Shown: piece by piece, positions 35,038 through 43,781 of the stretch | Layout: each line of letters starts with the position of its first letter | How positions within the stretch are numbered: the first letter of the stretch is position 1 | NCBI GenBank assembly: GCA_016938675.1 | Contig: JAFGUF010000012.1 | Span: 62,001 to 126,000, forward strand | DNA: 64,000 nt | Source of the DNA: Clostridia bacterium | Lineage (GTDB): Bacteria > Bacillota > Clostridia > Christensenellales > UMGS416 | Direction of reading: 5' to 3' | The notes under the pieces: model-generated | The model's database searches: none | Told to the model about the DNA's origin: nothing | Seen by the model: only the letters and a program-made list of their open reading frames with translations | Made by a program: the position numbers and the translations under genes

Positions 35038-35544
35038 TCACTTTTTGACTGATAATTTGATGTCCTTAACCATTATAAGCCAGTCGCCCATATCCCTATA
35101 TACTTCAAATCCCTGATTTATGTAAAGCTTCAATGCGTAGTTATCCTTAGACACTGCAAGGCTGATTTTATCAATCCCCTGCTCTGCCGCTAAGGCCTCC
35201 AGCTCCTTTATTAGCTTTGCTCCTATTCCTTTGCCGCGGAATCCCTCGGCTACTGCAATAGCTAGAACCGGCACACAATCGTCCATGTATCCGCGCATTG
35301 CATCCTGCTCTTTCCATAGCCTGAACCACGCCGCTCCGGCAGGCACGGAATCAGCCATAGCTATTACGCCGGTGTCCTTTTCTCTATGCCCAAAGCCCTC
35401 CAGCGCCTTTTTTACCTCCGGATAGCTTAATCCTTCCTCAAAGCCCGGTGGGTTTTCGCCTCTGCGCCAGAATACAGCTTCATAAAGCATCTTCCTTAAG
35501 AATTCAAAATCATTTACTTCTGTTTTTCTCAGGGTTACCTGCAT
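35038..35544 (-). CDS. GNAT-family N-acetyltransferase
   Basis: 168 residues. GNAT motif A is LAIAVAEGFRGKGIGAKLIKEL (acetyl-CoA pyrophosphate loop R-G-K-G-I-G near residue 105), and motif B is ALKLYINQGFEVYRDM near the end. These cytosolic enzymes acetylate amines or peptides using acetyl-CoA; no substrate hint is visible. It is probably co-transcribed with the aldo/keto reductase downstream. Confidence 0.9.
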   Translation of the reverse strand: MQVTLRKTEVNDFEFLRKMLYEAVFWRRGENPPGFEEGLSYPEVKKALEGFGHREKDTGVIAMADSVPAGAAWFRLWKEQDAMRGYMDDCVPVLAIAVAEGFRGKGIGAKLIKELEALAAEQGIDKISLAVSKDNYALKLYINQGFEVYRDMGDWLIMVKDIKLSVKK

Positions 35545-35683
35545 TTTTCCTCCGGCAGTTTATCTTTTATTGTGCTTTTTATATATTCTATCACAAGTAG
35601 TTGATTTTATAAATTTCTTTTGTACATTATGGATTTGAAATGTATAATAATAGAAATATAAAAAAATGACTTATGAGGCAAAA

Positions 35684-37192
35684 ATGATTAAGAAAATAAC
35701 TATAGTGACCCTTTTTCTTTCTCTCCTATTGTGCGGCAGCGCTATGGCCAACGACGCAGGCAGCGTTTACATAGCGGAGGATCTATTCATTAAGGCCGCC
35801 CCAATCACCAAAAACCTGACAATCGGAGAGGAATTCAAATTCGAGGTTGAGTTTACAAATACCACCCCATACAAAATGCGCATAGGCTACTGCACCAAAG
35901 TATTCGGCGGAGAGTATGATGTGTTCTATAATGACTCCGGCCAGCTTCATACAGAAATTCAAGACGATGATATCTATATCGAGATTGAGCCCTTTGAGAC
36001 ACTGGAGGTTGAGTTTTCCTATATAATTTCTGATTCACTGGACTGGTACTATAAAAATGGCGAGTTCTACACCAGCTTGGACTGCCAATTCAGGTATTGG
36101 TTTGATTTGTCTGATGATGACAGGGATCAATTCCAGGCAGAAGGATACGAAGAATACGATTATGTAACCTATCTTAAAAATCCCATACCAATTAAGATAA
36201 ACAATCTCAATGACGGAAAAGGCGTTTTTGATATATCAGTTACTTATCCTGAAAAACGGATTTCCTTCGTTCCCATCAATTCTGATCTACAGGTACACTA
36301 TGAAAGCAACACTTATACCGCAGAATATGAGACTATCGCATATTTGGCCAGTAATGCCGGAGCAATAGCTCACGTTAACAAGGGCGGCAGCATAGTTGAA
36401 GCAGGTGAAAACAGCACTGATATTGAATTCTCTTACTGGAATACATACTATATAGTTCGTGATGATATAGAGGAAAGCCTGAACGCGCCTGTAAAAATAA
36501 TCATCCAGCTTGATGACGGGATGTATTACGCACTAGAATATAGTGAAGAGCGCGAGACATATTTTCCTGAACCCATCGGTTTTTATATAGAGTATACGAT
36601 ACCCACAGATACTGACGGCGCAAATGTAACTGTAACAAACAAATACGATTGGGCTATAAAAAACATAGTTCTAAGCTTCCCCGTTGACATATTTAGTTAT
36701 GAACCCAGCAGTGAAGATATTTTGATTTCCTACCTTGCGCCCGGAGAGAGCGTCACCTTCTACGCCGAAATGAAAAGTGAATATAAGGGTTCCTTTATGT
36801 ACGGCTATATAGGAGATAACGATGATATGTATATGTTTTATTACTCTGGTTCCTACGATGGTAAGGTGTCTAAATTCATCGAATACTCCTCCCACTTTGA
36901 AAGGGCATATGAGCCAAGCCCCTTGATGCACGCGCCCTATCCCCCAGCTACGCCAACTCCGGAATCAGCAATTGAGGCAACGCCCGATGTTTTGCCCACG
37001 CCTAGGCCATCTTCCATCGCTTCGTCGCCGCCTCAATACACAGATGCGCCTGCAGCGACACATATGAGCATCGTGAGCATCAGGAGCAAGGGCGATTTCC
37101 CAGCGTGGGTTTGGATGCTTTTTGCGCTGGCTTCAATAGCCTCGGTTATTCTCACTCTCTATTTGCTGATTAAAAGCAGGGATTCACAGTAG
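35684..37192 (+). CDS. Secreted, C-terminally membrane-anchored protein, unknown function
   Basis: 502 residues from ATG 35684 (MIKKIT), preferred because TGAGG lies five bases upstream; the ATG at 35666 has no ribosome site. The signal peptide ends near AMAND. About 380 residues of Tyr- and acid-rich beta-type sequence follow, then a Pro/Ala/Thr linker (residues about 415-460). One C-terminal membrane helix (WVWMLFALASIASVILTLYL) precedes a short basic tail. The layout is that of a surface protein held by its C-terminus. No family recognised. Confidence 0.7.
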   Translation: MIKKITIVTLFLSLLLCGSAMANDAGSVYIAEDLFIKAAPITKNLTIGEEFKFEVEFTNTTPYKMRIGYCTKVFGGEYDVFYNDSGQLHTEIQDDDIYIEIEPFETLEVEFSYIISDSLDWYYKNGEFYTSLDCQFRYWFDLSDDDRDQFQAEGYEEYDYVTYLKNPIPIKINNLNDGKGVFDISVTYPEKRISFVPINSDLQVHYESNTYTAEYETIAYLASNAGAIAHVNKGGSIVEAGENSTDIEFSYWNTYYIVRDDIEESLNAPVKIIIQLDDGMYYALEYSEERETYFPEPIGFYIEYTIPTDTDGANVTVTNKYDWAIKNIVLSFPVDIFSYEPSSEDILISYLAPGESVTFYAEMKSEYKGSFMYGYIGDNDDMYMFYYSGSYDGKVSKFIEYSSHFERAYEPSPLMHAPYPPATPTPESAIEATPDVLPTPRPSSIASSPPQYTDAPAATHMSIVSIRSKGDFPAWVWMLFALASIASVILTLYLLIKSRDSQ

Positions 37193-37198
37193 CAAAGT

Positions 37199-37222
37199 AA
37201 AACCGTCGTAAATGGCGGTTTT
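37199..37222 (+). terminator. Probable terminator after the anchored surface protein
   Basis: AAAACCG and CGGTTTT pair around a ten-base loop with possible extra pairs, followed by AAATTATT. It begins six bases after the stop codon. The T-run is short. Confidence 0.5.
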
Positions 37223-37316
37223 AAATTATTATTTTATACTAATAAATAAAATATTTGGTATGTTCTTTTACTAATACAAATAGATAGGCTAATTTGTCAA
37301 CATTAATGATTTGCTT

Positions 37317-38693
37317 TCAATTTGCGCCACAACATTTCTTGTATTTTTTACCACTGCCACATGGACATGAATCATTACGACCAACATTCCTATATATTTT
37401 TACATCTTCCTTTGTTTTTGCAAGATAAAAGTCTTTTTCATTTATTTCTCCTTTAAAAAGCTTGATTATATCAACTAAACAATGTATTTCTTTACTAATA
37501 GCCTGATTATTAATGTCAAATTTCATATCGGCTTTTTTACATATTGATAATTTTGAAAACCCACTCTTCATCCTGTTTATAACCTCTTCCATATGCATAT
37601 TAAGTCTTTTGTCTATTACTAAATCCTCGGCTTCCTCTAGAATGTATAATATGTATTCACAATCACTAACTAGCTCTTCTGCGAGCTTAGTGAGAGAGAT
37701 TGGCAAGCTATTACCAAATAGTAATCCTCTTTTCATCTCAACAATACCCTTTATTTTATCTAGTAAATGGGTGATTATATTGAAATACATATCGTTAATT
37801 AGGTTCTTTTTGTTTGGAAAGGAGGGAAGCTTACTATTAAATATATATCTAATAAAGCCAAGCATATATATGGAATTACTGTTCTCCAAATCTAGCTCTT
37901 TTAAATATCTAGTCTCCATTTGTATAGCACATAAAAGATTCCCATTTGAGTCATCAACATTTAAAAAAATCTTATCATATTTTTCATCATATTTTACAAT
38001 GGTATAGAATATTGATAATAAATTTTCACATGAACCTAGCCCCTCATCTTTTATGCATATTCCATTGATTTGAAGAATATACTCTCCATCTACTTCTTTC
38101 TCTGTTTTATTTGTTATAATAATACCTCGAAGCAATGGAACCATGTCGGCTTGCGTAATTGGCACATGCGTTTCCAAAGCTGAATGGACATCCTTGGCAA
38201 GTTGTATGAAATCATCATGGTTTAATAAGAATATCTCAAATGCATTTATTATTACATTTATGGTCTCTTGCAAATGTGAGAATAGCTCCATGAACTCATC
38301 AAAACTAATTTCCTCATTTAACCCTTTCTTTTTATTTCTAAAATTTATTACTCTGTCTGTATTGTTGATTTCGTAATCTACGTGAGCTTCTGCATGCCGA
38401 ATAATTTGATTTACTCCATCAGTTAATCGGTCTAATTTATACTTGCTACTTAATGAACTAAACCTATTTACAATATCGGAAAAGCCAATTGGCTTATTAA
38501 GCATACTAGAGTCATATGATTTATTTTTAAGAAGATCACAACAAATATAAAGAATAATTGAAGTATCTCTATATACCCCTTCACATAAATCTTTATACCA
38601 TTTTATAGTATTCAATATCACAATTTTTTCATCTGCGTTATTTGAACATATAAAAGAAGTTAATATATGTAGTTCATAAATTTTATTCATCAA
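37317..38693 (-). CDS. C-terminal part of a split SEC-C-motif protein
   Basis: 458 residues as an isolated reading frame, ending in the SEC-C zinc motif [13 protein letters not shown] at the very C-terminus. No ribosome site precedes the TTG/ATG at 38693/38690. The same frame stays open for 43 further codons upstream (protein-like: [19 protein letters not shown]) until the TAA at 38823-38825 that ends the preceding gene. The two frames are thus collinear parts of what looks like one protein of about 785 residues, broken by one stop codon. The middle is helical and unrecognised. Base composition is clearly more A/T-rich than the neighbours, suggesting acquisition. Confidence 0.7.
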   Translation of the reverse strand: MMNKIYELHILTSFICSNNADEKIVILNTIKWYKDLCEGVYRDTSIILYICCDLLKNKSYDSSMLNKPIGFSDIVNRFSSLSSKYKLDRLTDGVNQIIRHAEAHVDYEINNTDRVINFRNKKKGLNEEISFDEFMELFSHLQETINVIINAFEIFLLNHDDFIQLAKDVHSALETHVPITQADMVPLLRGIIITNKTEKEVDGEYILQINGICIKDEGLGSCENLLSIFYTIVKYDEKYDKIFLNVDDSNGNLLCAIQMETRYLKELDLENSNSIYMLGFIRYIFNSKLPSFPNKKNLINDMYFNIITHLLDKIKGIVEMKRGLLFGNSLPISLTKLAEELVSDCEYILYILEEAEDLVIDKRLNMHMEEVINRMKSGFSKLSICKKADMKFDINNQAISKEIHCLVDIIKLFKGEINEKDFYLAKTKEDVKIYRNVGRNDSCPCGSGKKYKKCCGAN

Positions 38694-38822
38694 AAATATA
38701 TATCTATCTTTATAGTCTGTAAAATATGCAGTAAATTCAACAGGTGCATTTGCGTAAGCTTTTTCTAAAATATTGTAAGCAGTGCTTAATTTTTTAAAGT
38801 ATTCATTTTCATCAAAAAGTAT

Positions 38823-39674
38823 TTAGCTGCCGTTCATATATACAGATAACAAAAGAAAATCATCAACTTTGTAATCTTCATAATTTTTTGTTAGGTATTT
38901 TCTGAAATAATAAAATGAATCTTGGCTCAGCAGCTTTATTGTTTCATCAATACTTCCTTCGTTTTGGTTGAACAAAGTTAAAGCTGAAAAAGCAGAATAA
39001 TTCATACCTCCATTGCTAAATAAATCAATTGCACTATCAATAGAAGCAGAGGAATATAATCTGTCTAAGATTCTAGTTTCACTAGATATTTCATTAAGTT
39101 TTTCCTGTCCAAGCATTTCTTTTTCTTTTGCAGATTCCAAGCTGTCAACAATAGTACAATCCAAAAATGTTATATACGCACTTTTTGTTGCTAACGCAAT
39201 TCTTAATAAACGATTTTTTGCATTTTTGTTAAAAATATCTTTTGGCTTAAATTTCAGAGTATTAATTATTGGATTATATATCTTTGAATAGAAATGCTCT
39301 AGCTCTGTGAGAGTATTATGAAAATCGTCAGAAGCAAGTGCTTCAGATGTTAAGTCTAGTTTTTCGAATAATTCAGGAGCTATAATTTCTTGTAGTATAT
39401 TTATCTGTCTATGTATGTATTCGTGTTCATTATCTATTTTATCTAGTTGAATAGTATTTCCCCTAATTTTTTCCCTAAGTTCTCTAAGTTGAGATTCTTT
39501 TTGGGCAACAATATTAAATACTTGTTCCAATTTTCGTTGTCTTGTTTCATGCAATAACTCTTTTTTTTCTAAATCATCAAATACTTCACCACAAATAGAA
39601 CATTCTTCAGCTTTTGCATTGTTGATATGTCCTTGATTGCATTTAATTACACTAAAGTCTAGACTTATAATCAT
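38823..39674 (-). CDS. N-terminal part of a split zinc-ribbon coiled-coil protein
   Basis: 283 residues, preceded by AAGGAGA. An N-terminal zinc-binding element has Cys12, His16, Cys25 and Cys28 (KCNQGH ... CSICGEVF). A coiled coil of about 50 residues follows (ETRQRKLEQVFNIVAQKESQ), then a helical domain. It ends at TAA, and the frame continues without another stop into the SEC-C frame at 37317-38693. The codon before the break reads through naturally if TAA replaced CAA or a similar sense codon. It may still be translated as a truncated protein. A/T-rich like its downstream half. Confidence 0.7.
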   Translation of the reverse strand: MIISLDFSVIKCNQGHINNAKAEECSICGEVFDDLEKKELLHETRQRKLEQVFNIVAQKESQLRELREKIRGNTIQLDKIDNEHEYIHRQINILQEIIAPELFEKLDLTSEALASDDFHNTLTELEHFYSKIYNPIINTLKFKPKDIFNKNAKNRLLRIALATKSAYITFLDCTIVDSLESAKEKEMLGQEKLNEISSETRILDRLYSSASIDSAIDLFSNGGMNYSAFSALTLFNQNEGSIDETIKLLSQDSFYYFRKYLTKNYEDYKVDDFLLLSVYMNGS

Positions 39675-39847
39675 TACTTCTCCTTATTTTGAGCGTTAGA
39701 AGTCAATATATTTTTAAGTTTACATAGTTATTATAACATACATAATATAATTAATGTGGCTAAATATGTTAATATAAAGAGTAATGATACTTAATTACTA
39801 TAGATATCAGTGCTAATATGGGTTTGAGTCTAATAATTTCCATAATT

Positions 39848-39892
39848 AAAGTGCATCTCATTAGACTGTATCTAGTCTAAAAGGTGCACTTT
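39848..39892 (-). terminator. Terminator after the AraC/GyrI regulator gene
   Basis: AAAGTGCA and TGCACTTT form the outer stem, and TTAGACT/AGTCTAA an inner stem. On the minus strand TTTAATTATGG follows, a weak T-run. It lies 22 bases past the stop codon. Confidence 0.5.
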
Positions 39893-39913
39893 ATTAGTTG
39901 GCGGTTTTTTAAT

Positions 39914-40837
39914 TTAAAGTTTCTTCACCAGGAGATAGATATCAATGAAGTGCTTCCTTTCCGGGTGCTGTGACGGGTCATTTGCGTATACTTCGAACAC
40001 GGGGTTATCCGCAGGCTGGTATCCGCTTTGCGGCAGCCACTGTCCGTATAGGTATTCCCAAGCCATACTGTGCTGTGCGGCCGCATCCTTATCGTCTATT
40101 TCGAAGTGGGCTATGGCGTACTCTCCTCCTGCTATTTCCAAAGAGCCTATTTCTTCATCCACTTTTGTTCCCGCTGGTACAGTTACGCAGATGCTGGTTT
40201 TCAGCTTGTCTTCCTCTGTTATGTTGGGATTGTCGTGGTATATGGCCAGAAGCTTAGTCTTTTCATCCAGCAGCCCTTTGGCGCCTGCCCATTGCATTAT
40301 CCTAGCAATCATGCCCTTAAACTGCCTGCCCAACTCCTCATATGTGCCTATATGCCGCAGGTAGGCGGCCGTCATCGGCTCAATAGGCTTTACTTCAATA
40401 TTGCATTTCACGTCCATATAATCAAATCTCCGTTTCTTTGTTTTTATGCTTTGATTATATCCCGTTTTATTTTTTCCTTCTTTGCTAATCTTGCTGAATG
40501 CTTTTCTGTATTGTGTTGCGCTCATTAAATATTGCTTTTTGAATGCTCTGGCAAATGTAGCAGAGTCTGCAAAGCCGTAATCCAATGCAATATCCGTCAC
40601 ATCCTTTTGAGGCAGCATAATTAGCTCGCCAACTGCCCTCTCCAGCTTCAGCCTTGTAATATAACTATATAGCGTTTCTTTCATATAGCCAGAAAACATC
40701 CTATGAAAATGGTATTTTGAAAAGCCTGACACGCTGGATAGCTCATCCAATGTAAACGCGCCGCAGAGATTTTTTTCAATATAATCGCATACTATGTTTA
40801 TGCGGTTTATGTATTCGGTGTTTTGGTTGCTTTTCAT
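39914..40837 (-). CDS. AraC-family regulator with GyrI-like effector domain
   Basis: 307 residues, preceded by GGGGAG. Residues about 8-110 hold two AraC helix-turn-helices (LDELSSVSGFSKYHFHRMFSGY and IALDYGFADSATFARAFKKQY). Residues about 145-307 form a GyrI-like small-molecule-binding domain (IEVKPIEPMTAAYLRHIGTYEELG; GGEYAIAHFEIDD). This architecture occurs in multidrug-responsive regulators such as Rob/SoxS-linked families. No target gene is adjacent, so the regulon is unknown. Confidence 0.92.
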   Translation of the reverse strand: MKSNQNTEYINRINIVCDYIEKNLCGAFTLDELSSVSGFSKYHFHRMFSGYMKETLYSYITRLKLERAVGELIMLPQKDVTDIALDYGFADSATFARAFKKQYLMSATQYRKAFSKISKEGKNKTGYNQSIKTKKRRFDYMDVKCNIEVKPIEPMTAAYLRHIGTYEELGRQFKGMIARIMQWAGAKGLLDEKTKLLAIYHDNPNITEEDKLKTSICVTVPAGTKVDEEIGSLEIAGGEYAIAHFEIDDKDAAAQHSMAWEYLYGQWLPQSGYQPADNPVFEVYANDPSQHPERKHFIDIYLLVKKL

Positions 40838-40937
40838 CTATCTCCCCTTTAATAGCCATATTTTGCTATCATAGCATATTCTCATTGCGGAGTGCTTTGC
40901 AGATATTGCTATCACTATTTGTAAAAGGCATTAAAAA

Positions 40938-40954
40938 AGCTCCCTTAAGGAGCT
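40938..40954 (-). terminator. Terminator at the end of the MBOAT/DHHW/RCC1 gene run
   Basis: On the minus strand AGCTCC pairs with GGAGCT around a short loop, followed by TTTTTT. It lies seven bases after the stop codon of the RCC1-like gene. Confidence 0.7.
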
Positions 40955-40960
40955 AATTGG

Positions 40961-42430
40961 TTATCTTTTGATTTTCAGCTGCCAGTCTTCCGTGTCGCAT
41001 TCGCCGTATTCATTGCTGCCGAATGAAACAACGCTGCCGTCAGATAGCAATATTGCGCTGTGGGCTCCTCCGGCTGCCGCCGCTATTACGTTGTCATATC
41101 CTGAAAGGTCGATTTCATCTCGTTTGTCGAAAACAACTGCCTCTGCGCTGCCGTCTGATAATAGTGCTATCAGCATATTGCTGCCTGCGGATATGGCTAT
41201 GGCGTCCTCCCAGTCAGGATTATTCTCAAGCGTCGTTATAACCTTTCCATTTGGCATGAGCGCCGCTATATAAGCCGTGTTCACGTCCGCCGCCGCAGCG
41301 CCCAGCTCGCTGACTAGCATGGATGGGTGAGTCGCGAATAGTATTCCTTCATCATTTATGCATACTGCCGCGTATGCCCCCGCGCCAATATAGCGGATAT
41401 TTTTAAGCGTTGCAAGGGAGTCGCCATCAGCAAAGCCCGTTGAGACCACAGTGCCGTTTTTCAGAAGGCCATATGTGTTGTATGCCCCGGCCGCTATTTT
41501 CACGACATTCTTCCAGCTCTCTACGTCGCACTGGCCTTCTTCGTTCCTGCCTGATGCAACTACTGTGCCGTCCTCTTTTAGCCCCACTGTGTGGTATGCC
41601 CCCGCGTCAACTGCCGTGATGCCGCTCCAGCCGCTTATGTCGCACTGTCCCTCGTCATTGAGCCCAGCTGCCAGCACTGTGCCGTCTTCAGCTAATCCCA
41701 CGGTGTGCTTTGCGCCCACTGCCAGCACGCCCTCCGGCAGGGCATTCCTCGCCACTGTCAGCTCGGATATCTTCTGCATTTCCTTTAGGTTCATGCCCTC
41801 TAATATCTTGTAGGCCTCATCTATATTCTTCGCGCCGGTCACCTCCAGCGCTATTTCGTCCGCTTTTTCTTTTGAGTCTTCGTATTTACCTAGGCTTATG
41901 TATACTTCCAGCGCGGCTGCCTTCTCGCCCGCATCGTATGAATCCCCCGCTATTCGGTATCTGGCCTCCTGCATCACTAAATCAGAATCTTTATAGTCAG
42001 AAAGCATGGCATAGATTGCGTATGCCTCGTCGTAGCTGCCCTCATCCATCAGAACGCCAGCGTCAATATAGTCGCACTCTAGTAGCAGCTCATCTGTCTC
42101 CATGAATCCGTCAAGGTCTTTCAGCCTGTACCTTGCTGCCTCCGTATCGCCCTCTTCCAATGCTTTAGCAGCGATATAATAGCTGCACAGCTGCTTTTCA
42201 TCGCCTAGCTCTGCCTTTTCTGCCGCTTCGTATTTTTCTATCAGGCTTTCTGCCGCCTCGTATTTTTCATTCTCTATCAGCCTGTCTATGCGCCCTAATG
42301 TCCTCTGCGGCCATGTATTGACCGCAAACACTGTCAGCGCAACCAGCGCAGCAAAAAGCACCGCCGATATAATAAGCGTTCTTCTCACAAATTTATTTTG
42401 TTTATCTTTAATCTGTTTTTCCATAATCAT
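40961..42430 (-). CDS. Membrane protein with RCC1-like beta-propeller repeats
   Basis: 489 residues. An N-terminal membrane helix lies near residues 16-38 and a helical, TPR-like region near 45-230. Residues about 235-489 form RCC1-type repeats (VGLAEDGTVLAAGLNDEGQCDISGW and its relatives at about 50-residue spacing), likely a beta propeller outside the membrane. The start lies within the last bases of the DHHW gene (23-base overlap), so the two are coupled. RCC1-like proteins outside eukaryotes have no single role; here a structural or binding function in surface modification is inferred from context. Confidence 0.8.
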   Translation of the reverse strand: MIMEKQIKDKQNKFVRRTLIISAVLFAALVALTVFAVNTWPQRTLGRIDRLIENEKYEAAESLIEKYEAAEKAELGDEKQLCSYYIAAKALEEGDTEAARYRLKDLDGFMETDELLLECDYIDAGVLMDEGSYDEAYAIYAMLSDYKDSDLVMQEARYRIAGDSYDAGEKAAALEVYISLGKYEDSKEKADEIALEVTGAKNIDEAYKILEGMNLKEMQKISELTVARNALPEGVLAVGAKHTVGLAEDGTVLAAGLNDEGQCDISGWSGITAVDAGAYHTVGLKEDGTVVASGRNEEGQCDVESWKNVVKIAAGAYNTYGLLKNGTVVSTGFADGDSLATLKNIRYIGAGAYAAVCINDEGILFATHPSMLVSELGAAAADVNTAYIAALMPNGKVITTLENNPDWEDAIAISAGSNMLIALLSDGSAEAVVFDKRDEIDLSGYDNVIAAAAGGAHSAILLSDGSVVSFGSNEYGECDTEDWQLKIKR

Positions 42431-43772
42431 TATCCAAAGACCTGCCGAGGTAGGTGAGCATATATCCTGAGTTCATGCTCGATGATGTCGATAGCATTAC
42501 ATAGATGTCGTCTATGCCGTAGTGTTCCAGATAGCTTCGCACGTCTCCCCCAGCCATATATACATTGAAGTATGCAGGACGCAAATCTACTACATGCACT
42601 TCATCATAATACGGGAATAAATACGGCGTAAAGGCGTTGCCGAATGAGTCGGTGATAACCAGACACTTGCGCCCGGTGTCCGCTCCAGTTTCGATTCTGC
42701 GCCATGGGCCGAGAGTGCCTGAAAGGTAGGCAAGGTAGCTTTTTAAGTTGTAGTACATATATGGCAGATCACCCGTGTCCTCCATATTAACCACCTGATA
42801 GCTCCCCAGCACAGGATAGAGCATATGCATCACTTCCAGCCTGTCCGTCCTGCTTCTTGCCGCTGGATTGTCCAAATTGCCGTGCCCCACATAGCAGTCA
42901 TATACAGTGTAGTCATAATCATCATATCCGATGCTCGGCAGATGCATGTCGCTGCGAATGCCCCTAAGCCCGTAGTATGCTCCCAATGCCGACCAGTGAT
43001 AGTCCGTAGTATAATATAATAACTCCCTCTCCATAAGATAGGGCTCCAGTATCTCCGGTCCGTTATGTATGTATACGCCCTCTACTGCGTGCTCTTGCAT
43101 ATAGTCCTCTGCGTTGCAGCCCCAGCCTGCGTATTTATTCGTGGTGTCTTCTATCAGCATATTGGCAAGGTAGCCGTAGGGTATCTGGAAAAAGTGCAAC
43201 TGCCCGTCCTCCGGCAGAGCCTCCCTATATGCATTAAGTGAATCTATTGCTATCTGCAGGTTTTCCTCCGGATAATCGTATACTATTCTCGTGCTGCCGT
43301 CTGCTAAGTCCAGCCAGAATGTATAGTCTCCCTGCGCAATCGCGTCAGTTCCTGTTTCTTCGCTTGTTTGCTCTGTTCCTGTGCCGGGTTTATCGATGCC
43401 TGCGCCCTCATCTTCAGGGTTTTTTATGTTTTCTTCCGCCGCTTCATCAATGAATTCATTTACCGCCTGCTCCATGTCTACATTCAGCATCTCTTCTTCG
43501 CTTTTTATGTTGAATACGCCTTTAATATCGGATGATGCCCTAACCAGCTCTCCGCGCATGAAAAATCCGTCCGCAAGGTAGCTCTCAACACCCTGCATAA
43601 AGCTGCCGTCTATGACATTCTCAAAGCTGAATTCGGGCGCGCCTGCAAGGTTTCTGTTCTCGTCCTCGCTCATTCTTTCCTCTCTGGGCGCAAGCCAAAG
43701 AAGCATCCCCCCAAGAAATCCCATCAGGAGAACCCACCAAAGCGTTAATATAAATGAAAATTTATACTTCAT
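42408..43772 (-). CDS. DHHW-family (AlgX/AlgJ-like) membrane-anchored acyl-transfer protein
   Basis: 454 residues. An N-terminal membrane anchor (residues about 5-27) is followed by an outside SGNH-like domain. Its TTDYHW motif supplies Asp and His of a catalytic triad, and the serine candidate is in VITDSFGNAF. These features define the DHHW family that works with MBOAT proteins to O-acylate surface polysaccharides, as AlgX/AlgJ do for alginate. It begins nine bases after the MBOAT gene and is coupled to the RCC1-like gene. The linker near residues 85-145 is acidic. Confidence 0.88.
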   Translation of the reverse strand: MKYKFSFILTLWWVLLMGFLGGMLLWLAPREERMSEDENRNLAGAPEFSFENVIDGSFMQGVESYLADGFFMRGELVRASSDIKGVFNIKSEEEMLNVDMEQAVNEFIDEAAEENIKNPEDEGAGIDKPGTGTEQTSEETGTDAIAQGDYTFWLDLADGSTRIVYDYPEENLQIAIDSLNAYREALPEDGQLHFFQIPYGYLANMLIEDTTNKYAGWGCNAEDYMQEHAVEGVYIHNGPEILEPYLMERELLYYTTDYHWSALGAYYGLRGIRSDMHLPSIGYDDYDYTVYDCYVGHGNLDNPAARSRTDRLEVMHMLYPVLGSYQVVNMEDTGDLPYMYYNLKSYLAYLSGTLGPWRRIETGADTGRKCLVITDSFGNAFTPYLFPYYDEVHVVDLRPAYFNVYMAGGDVRSYLEHYGIDDIYVMLSTSSSMNSGYMLTYLGRSLDNDYGKTD

Positions 43773-43781
43773 ATCAATCTC

